A stretch of 64,000 nucleotides of DNA. Source: Eublepharis macularius (Eukaryota > Chordata > Lepidosauria > Squamata > Eublepharidae). The DNA is taken from the NCBI RefSeq assembly GCF_028583425.1, contig NC_072801.1, positions 60,775,766 through 60,839,765 on the forward strand, given 5' to 3'. Below, one piece after another: positions 35,540 through 45,950 of the stretch. Position numbers and translations under genes: made by a program. The notes below the pieces were generated by a model, which saw only the letters and a list, made by a program, of their open reading frames with translations, was not told the origin of the DNA and did no database searches. The stretch's first letter is position 1. Each line of letters begins with the position of its first letter.

Positions 35540-35765
35540 ATGACAATTCATATACGCCACCACTAGGGATGCCAACCCTTGACTGGCAAACCCCATGAGG
35601 CTGTGGAAGTGGGGCTAGGAATTGTGTGGTGTTACTTCAGGCTGCAAATGCTCTAGCAACTTTGCAACTCTCTATGGCTTTACTATATACATTTGGGGGA
35701 TTGCTAGAGCATTGTAGTGAAGCATGATGTCACTTCTGATTATGTGACTAGAGGAGACATCTGTC

Positions 35766-36650
35766 ATGGCCCAGCCTGGGCTCAGTGAGAGCGAGGACTC
35801 CTCCTCAGGAGGAGAGGGGCTTCATGTAGCCAGCCAGGACTCCTCAGGAGAAGAGGAGCTCCATGCAGCCAGCCCTGACTCAGCAGAGGCTGGTAATCAG
35901 GAGCCACAGCTGTTGCTGCAACAGGCCAAGGAGGCATACAAAAAGGCTGCAGACCAGAAGCGCCAACCCGGTGAACCCTTGAAGGTGGGAGATCAGGTCT
36001 GGCTCTCAACCCGCCACATACGGACCCAGAGACCATCCCGAAAACTGGATGCCCGATTTATCGGCCCATTCACCATCACGGACCAGGTCAACTCTGTGGC
36101 TTTTCGACTGCACTTGCCTCCTACGCTCCCGATCCACCCGGTCTTCCATCGATCTCTCCTCATTCCTGCCTTGCCCCTGGACCCACAGAGACCCAAGCCA
36201 CTTCCTCCCCCACCAGTGCTTATTGATGGGCAAGAAGAATATGAAGTTGCCCAGATCCTGGACTCCCGCCGCCGCCGGGGACAGCTGCAATATCTAGTCG
36301 ACTGGAAGGGTTATGGCCCAGAAGACCGATCCTGGGAGCCTGCCAGTAATCTCCATGCTCCGGACATCATCTGCCAGTTCCACAGGGCCTACCCCCGGAA
36401 ACCCGGTCCGCGGAATGGAGGGGGGCCTGGGGGAGGGGATGGTGTCATGGCCCAGCCTGGGCTCAGTGAGAGCGAGGACTCCTCCTCAGGAGGAGAGGGG
36501 CTTCGTGTAGCCAGCCAGGACTCCTCAGGAGAAGAGGAGCTCCATGCAGCCAGCCCTGACTCGCAGCAAACCAACAAAAGGAACCCCCTGGCTATACAGA
36601 CAACACAAGTACAACAACCAGGGTCACAAAAATTAATCATGCAAGGTTGA
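35766..36650 (+). CDS. Open chimeric frame: LTR-coded leader, integrase C-terminus, chromodomain, LTR-coded tail
   Basis: An uninterrupted 294-residue frame made by the deletion in Gypsy element 2. Residues 1-50 are read from the LTR (acidic, serine-rich, [18 protein letters not shown]). Residues about 51-150 are integrase C-terminal domain ([33 protein letters not shown]). Residues 159-210 are a well-preserved chromodomain ([27 protein letters not shown]) carrying the W and Y of the usual methyl-lysine cage. The polypurine tract is read as a glycine-rich linker (216-226), then the LTR leader repeats, and the last 28 residues come from the inserted fold-back element. It has no known promoter, because the left LTR is truncated before its TATA box. 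It is probably an accident of deletion, but it could encode a stable chromodomain protein. Confidence 0.6.
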   Translation: MAQPGLSESEDSSSGGEGLHVASQDSSGEEELHAASPDSAEAGNQEPQLLLQQAKEAYKKAADQKRQPGEPLKVGDQVWLSTRHIRTQRPSRKLDARFIGPFTITDQVNSVAFRLHLPPTLPIHPVFHRSLLIPALPLDPQRPKPLPPPPVLIDGQEEYEVAQILDSRRRRGQLQYLVDWKGYGPEDRSWEPASNLHAPDIICQFHRAYPRKPGPRNGGGPGGGDGVMAQPGLSESEDSSSGGEGLRVASQDSSGEEELHAASPDSQQTNKRNPLAIQTTQVQQPGSQKLIMQG

Positions 36651-37919
36651 TATAAATTTTTGTATTAAATCCAAAGTGCAACAGTGCAGAGGTGCAATAT
36701 ATATCAAACAAGATTTAAAGTGCATATATATACAAGAAGAGGTAGTCTATCGGGTAGACAATAAATATATTTCTATATACAATGAATATTCTGGTGGTGG
36801 GAGAGTGTAGACAGATGGAAGAATGCACACAGGAAATGTCCAGTTTGGTAACTATCGGTGTACTTGGAACTGCTATGGTGTGTGGAGTGAGGGGAGATGC
36901 CAGTGGACATCCATAGAGTCTAGCCCAGGATGAAGAAAGACCGAAACGGGAATTGGAAATAGCAAGCTGTAGCCCGTCGGCTAGGTGTCTCTGGACACGT
37001 CCTTTTTCCACTCTTGGACATATGGACATTTCCTGTGTGCATTCTTCCATCTGTCTACACTCTCCCACCACCAGAATATTCATTGTATATAGAAATATAT
37101 TTATTGTCTACCCGATAGACTACCTCTTCTTGTATATATATATGCACTTTAAATCTTGTTTGATATATATTGCACCTCTGCACTGTTGCACTTTGGATTT
37201 AATACAAAAATTTATATCAACCTTGCATGATTAATTTTTGTGACCCTGGTTGTTGTACTTGTGCCAGCCCTGACTCAGCAGAGGCTGGTAATCAGGAGCC
37301 ACAGCTGTTGGCTAATCAGAACCTACAGCCAGCAGCTGAAGCAGAGCCATCAGTACTCTCCAGCCCCAGCACCACAGGGGAAGTGCAGCCAGGGACTTCC
37401 ACAGGGGAAGCTCAGTCAGGGACTGCCAGCACCACAGGGGAAGCCCAGCCAGAGGCTTCCACCCCCCCAGGTTCACCCACACCCAGAGAACGCCGCAGAC
37501 AGTGCCAGAGAGTGGAGCTGCAGGAGAGACAGCGCAGTGCTCGTCTCCTGAGCCAACGCCAGCTGCTGGAGGGTGATGATGAGTAGCTTCAGGATGGAGC
37601 CCCAGCAGCTGGCTGAAAACCATGCCTGGCTATAAAAGCCAGTCAGGAGCAACAGCCAGGCGTGGAAGCAACGTCTCTACTGTCTGCAACCACTCTGTGC
37701 TCCGTGAACCTTGCCCGTGCCTACTGTTGGACCTGACACTACCGGTAACTGACCTTGGACTGTGCCTGACCTTGCTCTTGGACTCTGGACTCAACTCTGG
37801 CATTAGCTTGTGCTCTGACCACTGCTTTGACTTGGCTTTTGGCTCCTGAAACTCCCTCTGGACTTGGTATCAAGGTTTGGACCGGCACCACCCTGCTTGG
37901 GCTGGCCCAGCCCGTGACA
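36443..37919 (+). repeat. 3' LTR of Gypsy element 2, split by an insertion
   Basis: LTR sequence occupies 36443-36562 and 37277-37919, about 763 bp when the insertion and its duplicated 14 bases are discounted. It contains TATAAAAG at 37631-37638, a plausible core promoter for the element, followed by a C/T-rich transcribed-leader-like stretch and the terminal GTGACA. Confidence 0.85.
36563..37262. mobile_element. 700-bp fold-back (palindromic) element, Penelope-like candidate, in the Gypsy 2 LTR
   Basis: Flanked by an exact 14-bp direct repeat GCCAGCCCTGACTC (36549-36562 and 37263-37276), which is the target duplication. Inside, 36605-36842 and 37023-37262 are inverted copies of each other (238 and 240 bp) that I see differing only by a 2-bp change in a TA run. 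A 180-base single-copy centre separates the arms, and 42 extra bases lie only on the left. The centre has GATGAAG...CGAAACG, a pattern common to Penelope-like repeat ends. It carries no long reading frame of its own. The element class is inference. Confidence 0.7.
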
Positions 37920-38063
37920 ACATCAAGGTACTACAGTGACGGTACTCCCCCCACTTTTCTCCCCCTGCACTGGGCAGCAGTGGAGAAGCCAGAGGTGAGA
38001 GATCTTTCACTGTAGTGCGAAACCTGCCAGCAATAAACTGGTTTTCTTCCAGATGTATTAGAG

Positions 38064-38946
38064 CAGTGGTTCCCAACCTTTTTGATATGGTGATCCAGAA
38101 GTCCAAATTTAGTTCATATGGTGACCCTTCCAGGATTGGCCCAAGAGACTGTGGAGGGGAGGTTAAGATGTGGAAAGATGGCAGATGTTGGCAAGCAGGC
38201 AGGTGGCAAGTGACTCAGTGCTGTACATCTCCCACAGCAGGTAGAGGGCAGTGAAGTATTGCAGGGGGCTGGGCAAGAGGTTGGGCTGCTAAGGAGCAAT
38301 GCCAAGTCAGAGCTTACACTCACACACACCTCTTTTTCTCCACTTCTCTTAGGGTTGCCAGGTCCCCTTACCTTCCCAGCAGTGGTGGGGAGGTACCTGG
38401 AACTTACCTTTTTCAACATGTTCGTGCACATACAAGGCTCTCATGTGCTACATCACTTATGGGAAGTGACATCATTGTGCAGGAGCTCCAATTGGCCCGC
38501 TGCAAAGAGTGGGAGCATTCCTGGGGCGATGCAGTGAAGTCACTCTGGAGAGCCGTCATCACGCAGTCCTGCGAGTGCACCTGGGAGTCCTATTTCCCTG
38601 TCTTTCCCCCCTGCTGGCCAGGCGAGTGGTGGTGGGGCCAGGGTGGGAGAGGGGAACCCCCGGACCCCCACCGGGGGACCTGGAATCCCTATCCCACCTA
38701 CTTTCCAGCATCCTCCCCTTTCTTCCACCGACTATCATAAAGTTACTAGTTGCCAGGCAGCTTTCCCCCACTTCATTATTTTCACAAAGGGAGGCGAGAA
38801 TGTGAGAAGATGGAAAAAGAAGAAAAGGAGAGAAACAGAAAGGTGCAAAAAGCAGGAAGTACCATTAGGGATAGCTGGCCTGTGACACCCTTTCAGAAGC
38901 TTTGCCACCCACTTTGGAATCCCTATCCACAGTTTGGGAAACTCTG
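38064..38946. mobile_element. hAT-like element interrupted by a GTCACTTCC-family repeat
   Basis: Ends CAGTGGTTCCCAACC and GTTTGGGAAACTCTG are inverted repeats. The flanks TATTAGAG/CTTTACAG match at 5 of 8 positions. A separate repeat (38351-38690) lies inside. Confidence 0.5.
38351..38690. repeat. GTCACTTCC-family repeat copy
   Basis: AGGGTTGCCAGGTCCCC at the left, CTTATGGGAAGTGACATCAT inside, CCGGGGGACCTGGAATCCCT at the right. Same family as 12.3-13.2 kb. Confidence 0.5.
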
Positions 38947-38954
38947 CTTTACAG

Positions 38955-41749
38955 CAGGGGTCAGCAACCCTTTACAATTAAAGGGCCAAAATTCAGAGCA
39001 CAACAAAGAGCCAGTCTAAGGAAACCCATCTGAAATACTGTTAACAATACTGTTAATTGATATATTGACCAGTAATCTACAGGCTAAACACAGGCCTGCA
39101 CCCATGGAAGGTGGCACACATGAGGCCTCACAATAAGTGACAACTATACTCAGGAGCACCCTCTATACTGTTTTAGTTTACTGGCATAAATATCTGCACA
39201 GTTTACACTTGGATTACTAGCAGCTGTTCACCAGCATAATTTCCCTTTATGTAATATCTCCAAGAAACCCTTTAGCCCCTTTATTTATTTATTTGTTATT
39301 TATAGTCCATCCTTCTTGCTGAGACTTGTGGATTATACAGTACAATCAATAGCTAGTACATCCAACAAGCAATGAGATGGGGTATGGGACTGCAGAAATT
39401 TGAAAACAAGCATAGAACTGAAATACAGATAAGTAACACTGAGGAAACAAAATATAAATAATTTGACATGAAGCTACTGAATGTCGCAGAATTTTCAGAA
39501 GGAGCATATGTACACCAACAGAACGTACCCAGTAGTATAGGCTACAGAACCTGTCCTTTTACTAAGACATCTGTCTGATCCATTCTGCTTCAGGCATGTG
39601 CTGGTGTCCCTGGGATTAATTCAGCAGATAACAGGAGCCCACTTATCAGAGAAAGGATGCCAGTGTAGAATAAACAGAGTCCATCAATTGTACAAGATGT
39701 GTTTAAGCAGGCCAAGGTCAGTTTTCCAGAAGAGCAGGTCTGATAATGGCAGAGAAACCATGTCCTAGGGAATGTGTTGAAGCCACACCAAGGAGCCCCT
39801 TCCTTATACATCTATATGCTGTGAGCCATAGGTCACACCTGTGGCAGCTGCTTCACATCTCCTCTGACAATGCCTCTCCTTCTTCTGCAAATGCTTGCTG
39901 GTACTGAGCTTTGAGACATTGCATTGGGCCTGCAAGTCCTCCTACACCTGGGTCAATGCCAGTGTCCAGATCAGAGCATATTCATGCTATTTTGTCAGCA
40001 AAAAACTTCGCAAAGGTACCACAACTAATCATCTATTCTTGAGCCAGCAGAGATTCAAATTCAGGAGAAGTCAGAAGATGTTGAGATACCTTAAACAACT
40101 GGGATGGTAATGAACCATCAAATGCAATGGTTGCAGAGAAATAATATTTCTTTACTGTCTCATTGCCACTTCATAGGTCTTGTAGCACTCTATCAGATTC
40201 AGCTCAAGTTTTTCTCCTGCATCTTTCTAGATGTGTTCCAGTCTTCTTCAGATCACCCAGCTCTGTGGTAAACCATGGAGCTGGCTTTCACTGCAAGGGT
40301 GGGAGAGGTCAATGAGGAGTAATCTTGTAAATGTCTTCAAGGAGCTTCACATCCCGAGCTTCCACTGTAGCCTCAACAGAGCATCTGTATGGAATTCTAA
40401 AATCCTCTAAAGCATTTTGGAATCCAAAAGAATCCATGAGCCTCCATTTGGATAGTCAATCTGGTACCGGACTGGGTTTCCTTGCGAGTAAGAGGGGGAA
40501 TTAGTGGCAAAGAGAAGGCTATGCGAGAGGGATAACAAAGTGGGATACTCCACCAATTTTTATGGGGTCCCCTCCCCAGGGCAGCAGGTGAGACTGGTGT
40601 TCCAATAAAAGAGGATTTTTATTTAAAGAAGAAAACAAGCATACACACAAGAGGCAAATAAACTATTTGCACAAGCACACAGAGTCCTAGGAAATTAGCC
40701 AGAGGTTGGAATAGAGTGAGGAAGTTGGGATATAGTTGCCATCATAAGCGTAGCATAGTCCATGGAGGAAGAGGCTTCAAATGGCCAGTGTTCTCAGCCA
40801 GGAGAATCTTAGGGAAAGTGACCCTAAGGGTACAGCACTTGGATCCAGGAAAGCGTGCACAATTTGAATGGGGCAAGAGCCCTTGTTCTTATAGGGCAAA
40901 ACGTGTCCTGAGGCATTGGGACATAGAACGTAAAGGTCAGCTCCTGGGAATGACAAAGGTTTGATTACCTTTGACTTGGTGTTGCTGGGGTGTGCAAAAG
41001 AGCCGGGTAAGTTTCTCCTGGTGTTTCACAAAGAAGCAGTTGCTAATTAATGTCCCCAGAGCTGGACTAATGAATTTAGATCTTGTTTGCATGTTCCCAG
41101 AGAGAAATTATAAACTAATCAGAGCAGATTGATGGCCCTTACTTTTAGGATGGGATACAATCACGGAAGGAGGGGAGATTGGAATATGCTAAGCGGGGTG
41201 ACTCAGCGGGAACCTTTCTTGTCACGGCAGAGTGTGGAGGGGCAGTAAGCCAGTCCTCAGTATTTGCATTTGCATTCTATTCATGCATCACACTCCCAGG
41301 TGGGACTTGGCAATGCTTTGCTCAGCTGGCTGGAATTTCCCTAAATGCAGATCAAGCCGCATTAATCCAAGGGCCTTGTGGTTTTTATATCACAGGCCTG
41401 TATTAAACATGGCAGAGGCCGAGATCAACTGCTCACACCTCCTTTTTGCGGGGTGTCAGGGCTGTATGCAATCTTGTCTTCAGTGGGTAATGGACAGACC
41501 ATCCTTCAAAGGCTCAGAACAAAAAATTAAGGCCAAGGTGTGGCCTCTTTAATCTGTTGGGCCTGTTACTGCTTGAGAGAAGCCCAGGGCTGCTAAGGAA
41601 GCTATGATATTCCCTTTACATAATGGCTATTTTAGCATCTCAGTTACCTGTCCAATATACATTCAAGATTCCATTTTCTTTTTAAAAAGCTGTATTTGGT
41701 TCCATATTGAGCCACATTTGTCTCTGGAGTCATAGGTTGCAAACCCCTG
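38955..41749. mobile_element. hAT-like element hosting the LTR-like repeat copy A
   Basis: Begins CAGGGGTCAGCAACCC with AAGGGCCAAA nearby, and ends GGTTGCAAACCCCTG preceded by GAGCCACATTTG, forming an inverted pair about 2.8 kb apart. Between them lie LINE-like tail sequence (about 39283) and the LTR-like repeat (40470-41440). Boundaries and unity are inferred from the ends only. Confidence 0.4.
40470..41440 (-). repeat. LTR-like repeat, copy A (about 955 bp)
   Basis: Shares most of its length with 52190-53180 in the same orientation. The shared ends read TGCGAGTAAG...CTGCTCACA on the plus strand (TG...CA). On the minus strand there is CCTATAAGAAC (TATA-like) and later TTAAATAAAAATCC (poly(A)-like), which fits a U3-R-U5 order. 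No clear target duplication and no internal coding sequence. It sits inside a larger hAT-like repeat (38955-41749). A solo LTR of an endogenous retrovirus or retrotransposon is the favoured reading. Confidence 0.5.
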
Positions 41750-42612
41750 CTCTTGAGAATTATCTGCCCCAAACCTTTCTTTTTTTGCACATCCCTCTCA
41801 TGAATAAGACCTCTACAGCAATCAAAGTTTGTGTTAATATAAATATGAATAAGAAACTAGGGGGTTTCCATCCTAAAATGAGCCATGGGCCACCTTCAAC
41901 TCACATAGCTCTGTCACCAGAAGACTTTCTTATGAGGTGCCCTACAGCTCAAAGTTTAATTTTTGTTCTTAGCTGTAATGCCTGCCTCCCAGGCCATTTC
42001 TGCCAATACAGTTATAAATAAGGAAAAACAAATCACAATATTTATGATAATGTTCCGGTAATAGAAAAAGATCCATGAATTCTTTGAGACAATCTGCGCT
42101 TCCAATAATATTGTGTATTTATAAAGGACCAATTTATTGTCCACCCTGAACAGATGAAATAACACTGAGGGATATTGTAACAGAACAATAGCAGCAGGTG
42201 CACTTCTAAATGAAAAACCACAATGAAATAATTATATCTTGTGTTATCCACAATGAAAACAATGTGCACTGTTGCTTTAAGATTATTCTTAGGTTTCTCA
42301 AAAGAACACAGGAAGTTTGCAAAAGAAGCAGGTTTTGAATATGGTTTTCCTTTGTGGTTGTCTGTTTTTTTCTCCCCTCTCAGGCTTAAAGAAGCCCAGG
42401 AGAGCATGTAGGGGCGAGGTGATCAGACCCTGGAGACAAATAATGGGCCACAATTGTTGTTATTGTGGCCTGCTCTGAAGGTTCACAAAATCATCCTAAA
42501 TGTTAAAGAGTTATTATATGAAACCTGGCTGAATATCCACAGGAGGCATGTAAAAATTAGAAAGCAGTTGCTACATTTAGAATGATTATTAATGAACATT
42601 ACTGTTCCATGT
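41750..42612. other. No recognisable gene
   Basis: AT-rich DNA with short frames. A 121-residue minus-strand frame at 42042-42407 has no motif. Confidence 0.55.
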
Positions 42613-42760
42613 CTGTAGAAAAAAGCAAGAGTCCAGTAGCACCTATAAAACTAACAAAATGTATGGTAGAGTATCAGCTTTCGTGAGTCACAGCTCACTT
42701 CTTTGGTGGGGCATGTACCAGTTATACATTCACATCATTACAAAGCAAGCGTCTGCAAGG
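42613..42760 (-). mobile_element. Second Penelope-like or similar dispersed remnant
   Basis: Carries AGAGTCCAGTAGCACC and CAGCTTTCGTGAGTCACAGC, a dispersed block common in reptile genomes. On the minus strand, 42671-42710 again shows a stem (GUGAG/CUCAC) followed by GAAA, but the preceding core reads CCAAAGA where CUGAAGA is expected, so the fold is probably dead here. Confidence 0.45.
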
Positions 42761-43062
42761 TACAAGAAAATAAATCAATTACAGGGTTAATTCACTAACC
42801 CCACTTCCTGGTGTGATTAATGCATTTTCAATCTACTTTCAATGCACTTGGACTGAAAGTGCATTATTCAGTATGTCTGAAGGCAGCTCTTCCTCTAATG
42901 AATCTGATAAGGTCTCCACCCCGCCCCCTCTGTTCTTCCTCTGAGGTTTCCTAGGAATAAAAGAGCTTCAGCATATTGACATGGTATAGGCAGAACTTGA
43001 CATCTGGATCAGTACCTGATACCAGATAATTCAACTCTCCCACCTTTTGCCTTACCATCAAT

Positions 43063-43323
43063 CAGGGCTTTTTTTTCAGCTGGAATGTGGTGGAACGGAA
43101 TTCTGGAACCTCTTGAAAATGGTCACATGGCTGGTGGCCCCGCCCCCTGATCTCCAGACAGAGGGGAGTTGAGATTGCCCTCCACACCGCTGAGCAGTGC
43201 AGAGGGCAATCTCAACTCCCCTCTGTCTGGAGATCAGGGGGCGGGGCCACCAGCCATGTGACCATTTTCTCCGAGGGCAACCCACTGAGTTCCACCACCT
43301 CTTTTCCCAGAAAAAAAGCCCTG
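43063..43323. mobile_element. Palindromic hAT MITE, family M, copy 2
   Basis: 261 bp, nearly the same sequence as the copy at 22028 but in the opposite orientation. Target duplication CCATCAAT/CCGTCAAT (43055-43062, 43324-43331), one mismatch. Ends CAGGGCTTTTTTTTC and GAAAAAAAGCCCTG. Confidence 0.85.
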
Positions 43324-43485
43324 CCGTCAATGGACCTTCCGAAACAGCTGTCAGCTTGAACGTTCTCAGAGGTTTGAAAACCATCTGTCAAGGGCAGGTA
43401 TACCCTCTAGCCCTGTCCTGGATGCTGCTAACAGCCACCCTGGGTTCTAAGCAGCCTCTTAGAGGGTGAACCTCACTTGTTTCAC

Positions 43486-43970
43486 ATGAGACCCCCCCCT
43501 GCCCCCGGTCTCTGGGTTCCTAGTCTGGAGGATCTTGAACAGAGCAGTCAGACACTCGAGCCACAGGCAAAATAATTATTTATTAGGTCAAGAGAGGGTT
43601 TAGAAAAAACAACAGAAGCCACTCTTGAGACAAGAGCAATGGCAATTAAAAAAACCTTAATCGAACAGCATAAAACTATCTAGACAAGTGAGTACAAAAA
43701 CCTGTGCTCTCCGTGGTTTGGCTTGTAACTCCTTTCCCTCCATGCCAGCCTTTTATTTTAATGAGGAAGAACCACCTAATCCTGGCACAACACCAGGTGC
43801 ATTCAATTAGCTAAACTATTTGCCGTTCTAGACACCATCCCTAAATCCTATTTCCTGAATTCACACAAGCACTCCCTTTGATTATACCACAGCTTCTGTC
43901 CTCTGGGCTTGGGCTAAATTCTCATGAGCCAAAGCCAACATTTCTCTTAGTTAATTCAGCAATATGTCCA
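43486..43970 (-). repeat. Candidate 3' LTR of Gypsy element 3
   Basis: On the minus strand this AT-rich stretch follows the integrase remnant. It has a TATA-like ATTAAAATAAAAGG and later AATAAATAA in the expected order for a promoter and poly(A) site. Ends were not fixed and no partner LTR was found. Confidence 0.4.
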
Positions 43971-43979
43971 CGTAGTCCA

Positions 43980-44800
43980 CAATGGTCATGGGTTGGGATG
44001 CCGGTTTGCCCCCCTACTTGTTGACCAGCCATACATCAGTTCGAAAAGATCAAGCCCCAGGATGGTTTGCTTCAAACCACGCCCCCACCAGTATGGGCAA
44101 AGCAACTGTTGCAGGTTTTTATCCCATTCATTGGGATGTTTGGCCACATACTTTTGAATACGCCCCAGGGTGTGATTGAAATGCTCTGCAGCTGTGTTGG
44201 TCTCACGATGGTGTAGAAGTTAGGTGCTTGACACCTCCCTCCCACAGCAGTCCCATAGCTTCCTAAACATGCTGGAGATGAAAGTGGCCCCTGCCTCCAT
44301 GACAACCTCCTTCAGTATCGCTAGTTTGAGGAATGGGGCCACCTGCAACAGCATCCACATCTATCCTGCGCAAAGGCTGTGCTTCTGGGTACGGAATGGC
44401 ATAGGCCAATACAACCAGAAGGTAACAGCGCCCTCTCTGAGTGGGTTCATTAAATGAGCTCATAATGTCCATGCCCATGTGTTCCCAGGGTACTCCCTTG
44501 ATGGGAAGATTTGGCAGCAGGGCTTCTGCTTGGTCTTGGAGGTTTCCTGCCTTCTAGCAAACCAGACAGGAGTGGCGGGAATGTGTGATGCCTTTCCCCA
44601 CCCCTGGACAGAAGAAGTTCTATGCCACCCTTTCCTTGGTTCTGTTTATTCCCAGATGGTCACTCAGCACCACTTTGTGTGTTAAACTCAAGAATGTTCT
44701 GCCTGCATGCTTTTGGTACTAGCAGCTGGCACCTCGGCATGCCCTCCCCTGCCACTTCTGGGGAACAAACTCTCTATACGGGCACTTCATTCTTTAGTAC
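43980..44800 (-). pseudogene. Integrase pseudogene of Gypsy element 3
   Basis: Read on the minus strand across more than one frame: LLVPKACRQNILEF, a degraded zinc-binding region with KAGN after a lost cysteine pair, then HMGMDIMSSFNEPTQRGRCY and LLVVLAYAIPYPEAQPLRR at about 44,300-44,478. The latter corresponds to the first catalytic aspartate region of Gypsy integrases. A tail of the core near 44,000-44,150 follows in other frames. Stops and frameshifts are frequent. No intact catalytic triad can be read. Confidence 0.7.
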
Positions 44801-45380
44801 AAGCCATGATGGCCTCTGGTTGGAGAGAAAAGGTGGCCCCCTAGCCTCGTCTCAAACCTTCTTTAGAGGTTTCATTCTCTTGTTGTTTCAGGAAGTTGGG
44901 AAAGGCAGCCAGAGATTGCAATCTGCCAAGTTCCTTTGGGTTCGCCCCCCTCCCTGCTCTTCCTCGGCTCCATTCCCAAAAACACAGTCTTCCTCTGGAG
45001 GAGGAGGTGCCCCCTCCGTTCAGTCACAGTCTTTCTTAGGCAGCAGAGAGTTTGCTCCCTCCCTTGGCGCTGCAGCTGCTGGGGGCTTAGGTGAATCAGG
45101 ATGGATTGCTGAAGCTTAGAACTCTTCTGTCTGGCTCATGACGATCCCTCCCTCCCTCTCTGCCTTTCCCCCACCAGCTTTTCCTGCAGCAGCCTGGATT
45201 CAGGTATTGGCTCCCATTGGTATTGGCTGTGGACACAAGTCCATCCCAATTATAAACTTAGCCGGATGGATGCAATGGATCTGACCTCCAGCAGCATTGT
45301 TTGGATCTGGTAGGCGATTTCTATCTACCCTGGCCTTGGGGAGTTTGATGGCTGGCCTCTCATACTGATGTACTAACTTG

Positions 45381-45612
45381 AGAGCTGTTGTAGTATAGCA
45401 GTTAAATGGTTGGGTTGCAAATCAGCACTCTGCAGGTTTGAATCCCACTTCTGCCATGAGCTCAGCAGGTGGCCTTGGGTCAGCTGCTCCTCTCAGCCCC
45501 AGGTCCCCAGCTCTTATTGGAAGGATAACGACAATACTGACTGTTCACTGCTTAGTGGGGCGCTAATCTGTCTAGAAGAGTGGTATATATTGTTGTGGTT
45601 GCTGCTGCTGTT
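45381..45612 (+). repeat. tRNA-derived SINE, type A, copy 3 (inside Gypsy element 3)
   Basis: GTTGTAGTATAGCAGTTAAA, GGTTTGAATCCC and GGCCTTGGGTCAGCTGC in order, with a GCTGCTGCTGTTGTTATT tail. It lies between the integrase and gag traces of the minus-strand Gypsy element. Confidence 0.65.
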
Positions 45613-45809
45613 GTTATTTGCTGGGGAATGGGGTCAGGCTAGCATGGACAGAGGATTTCTTGGCATCTGAGTGGGATGCCACCCACAACGGCTGGCCTCC
45701 CACGTGGATGAATTCACCCCTCTCTGCCACAGCCTCCCACTTCATATCACAATTCAACAGGCTTTGCATAAGTACCGGGCTGGGGTCTCTCGTTTTCTTC
45801 TTCCTGTCC

Positions 45810-45880
45810 TGCAGGGTAGGGCAGTCCTTGTGCAGATGCTTGTCAGAGTTGCAGAGTTGTAGTGGACCAGGCCCACTAGC
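45810..45880 (-). pseudogene. gag zinc-knuckle remnant of Gypsy element 3
   Basis: On the minus strand LQLCNSDKHLHKDCPTLQ fits the C-x2-C-x4-H-x4-C knuckle except that the first cysteine is a leucine. It lies about 1 kb upstream (in the element's direction) of the integrase traces. Confidence 0.5.
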
Positions 45881-45950
45881 TGGGGGCTGGATGGAGGTCG
45901 CTTGGGAACGGAGAGTACTTTGTTCTTGCCCGTGCAAGGTCCCTGGACAC

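Larger units (their letters stand above)
35762..37919 (+). mobile_element. Young, internally deleted chromodomain Ty3/Gypsy element (element 2)
   Basis: Bounded by a perfect 5-bp target duplication ACATC (35757-35761 and 37920-37924). The left end is the first 154 bases of an LTR (35762-35915), fused directly to integrase C-terminal sequence. The right end is a full LTR starting at 36443 after a purine-rich tract and ending GTGACA at 37919, split by a later insertion. Over the shared 120 bases the two LTR copies differ at one position, so the copy is recent. The truncated left LTR lacks the TATA region and the primer site, so the deletion most likely happened after insertion. Confidence 0.88.
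43486..45950 (-). mobile_element. Degraded Ty3/Gypsy element on the minus strand (element 3)
   Basis: Integrase traces (43,980-44,800) and a gag zinc-knuckle trace (about 45,820-45,870) lie in the correct order for a minus-strand element. On the low-coordinate side is an LTR-like stretch (43,486-43,970) with TTAAAATAAAAGG and AATAAATAATT on the minus strand. No RT or RNase H was seen, so the middle seems deleted. A tRNA-derived SINE (45,381-45,612) has inserted in it. The lineage differs from elements 1 and 2, as no chromodomain is visible. Confidence 0.65.

Noticed and set aside
37227-37586. 119-residue frame with TGEAQ repeats
   Set aside because: Part of the Gypsy element 2 LTR plus fold-back element. 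The repeats are LTR sequence, not a separate gene.
44622-45119. 165-residue plus-strand frame
   Set aside because: Antisense to the integrase and neighbouring part of Gypsy element 3.
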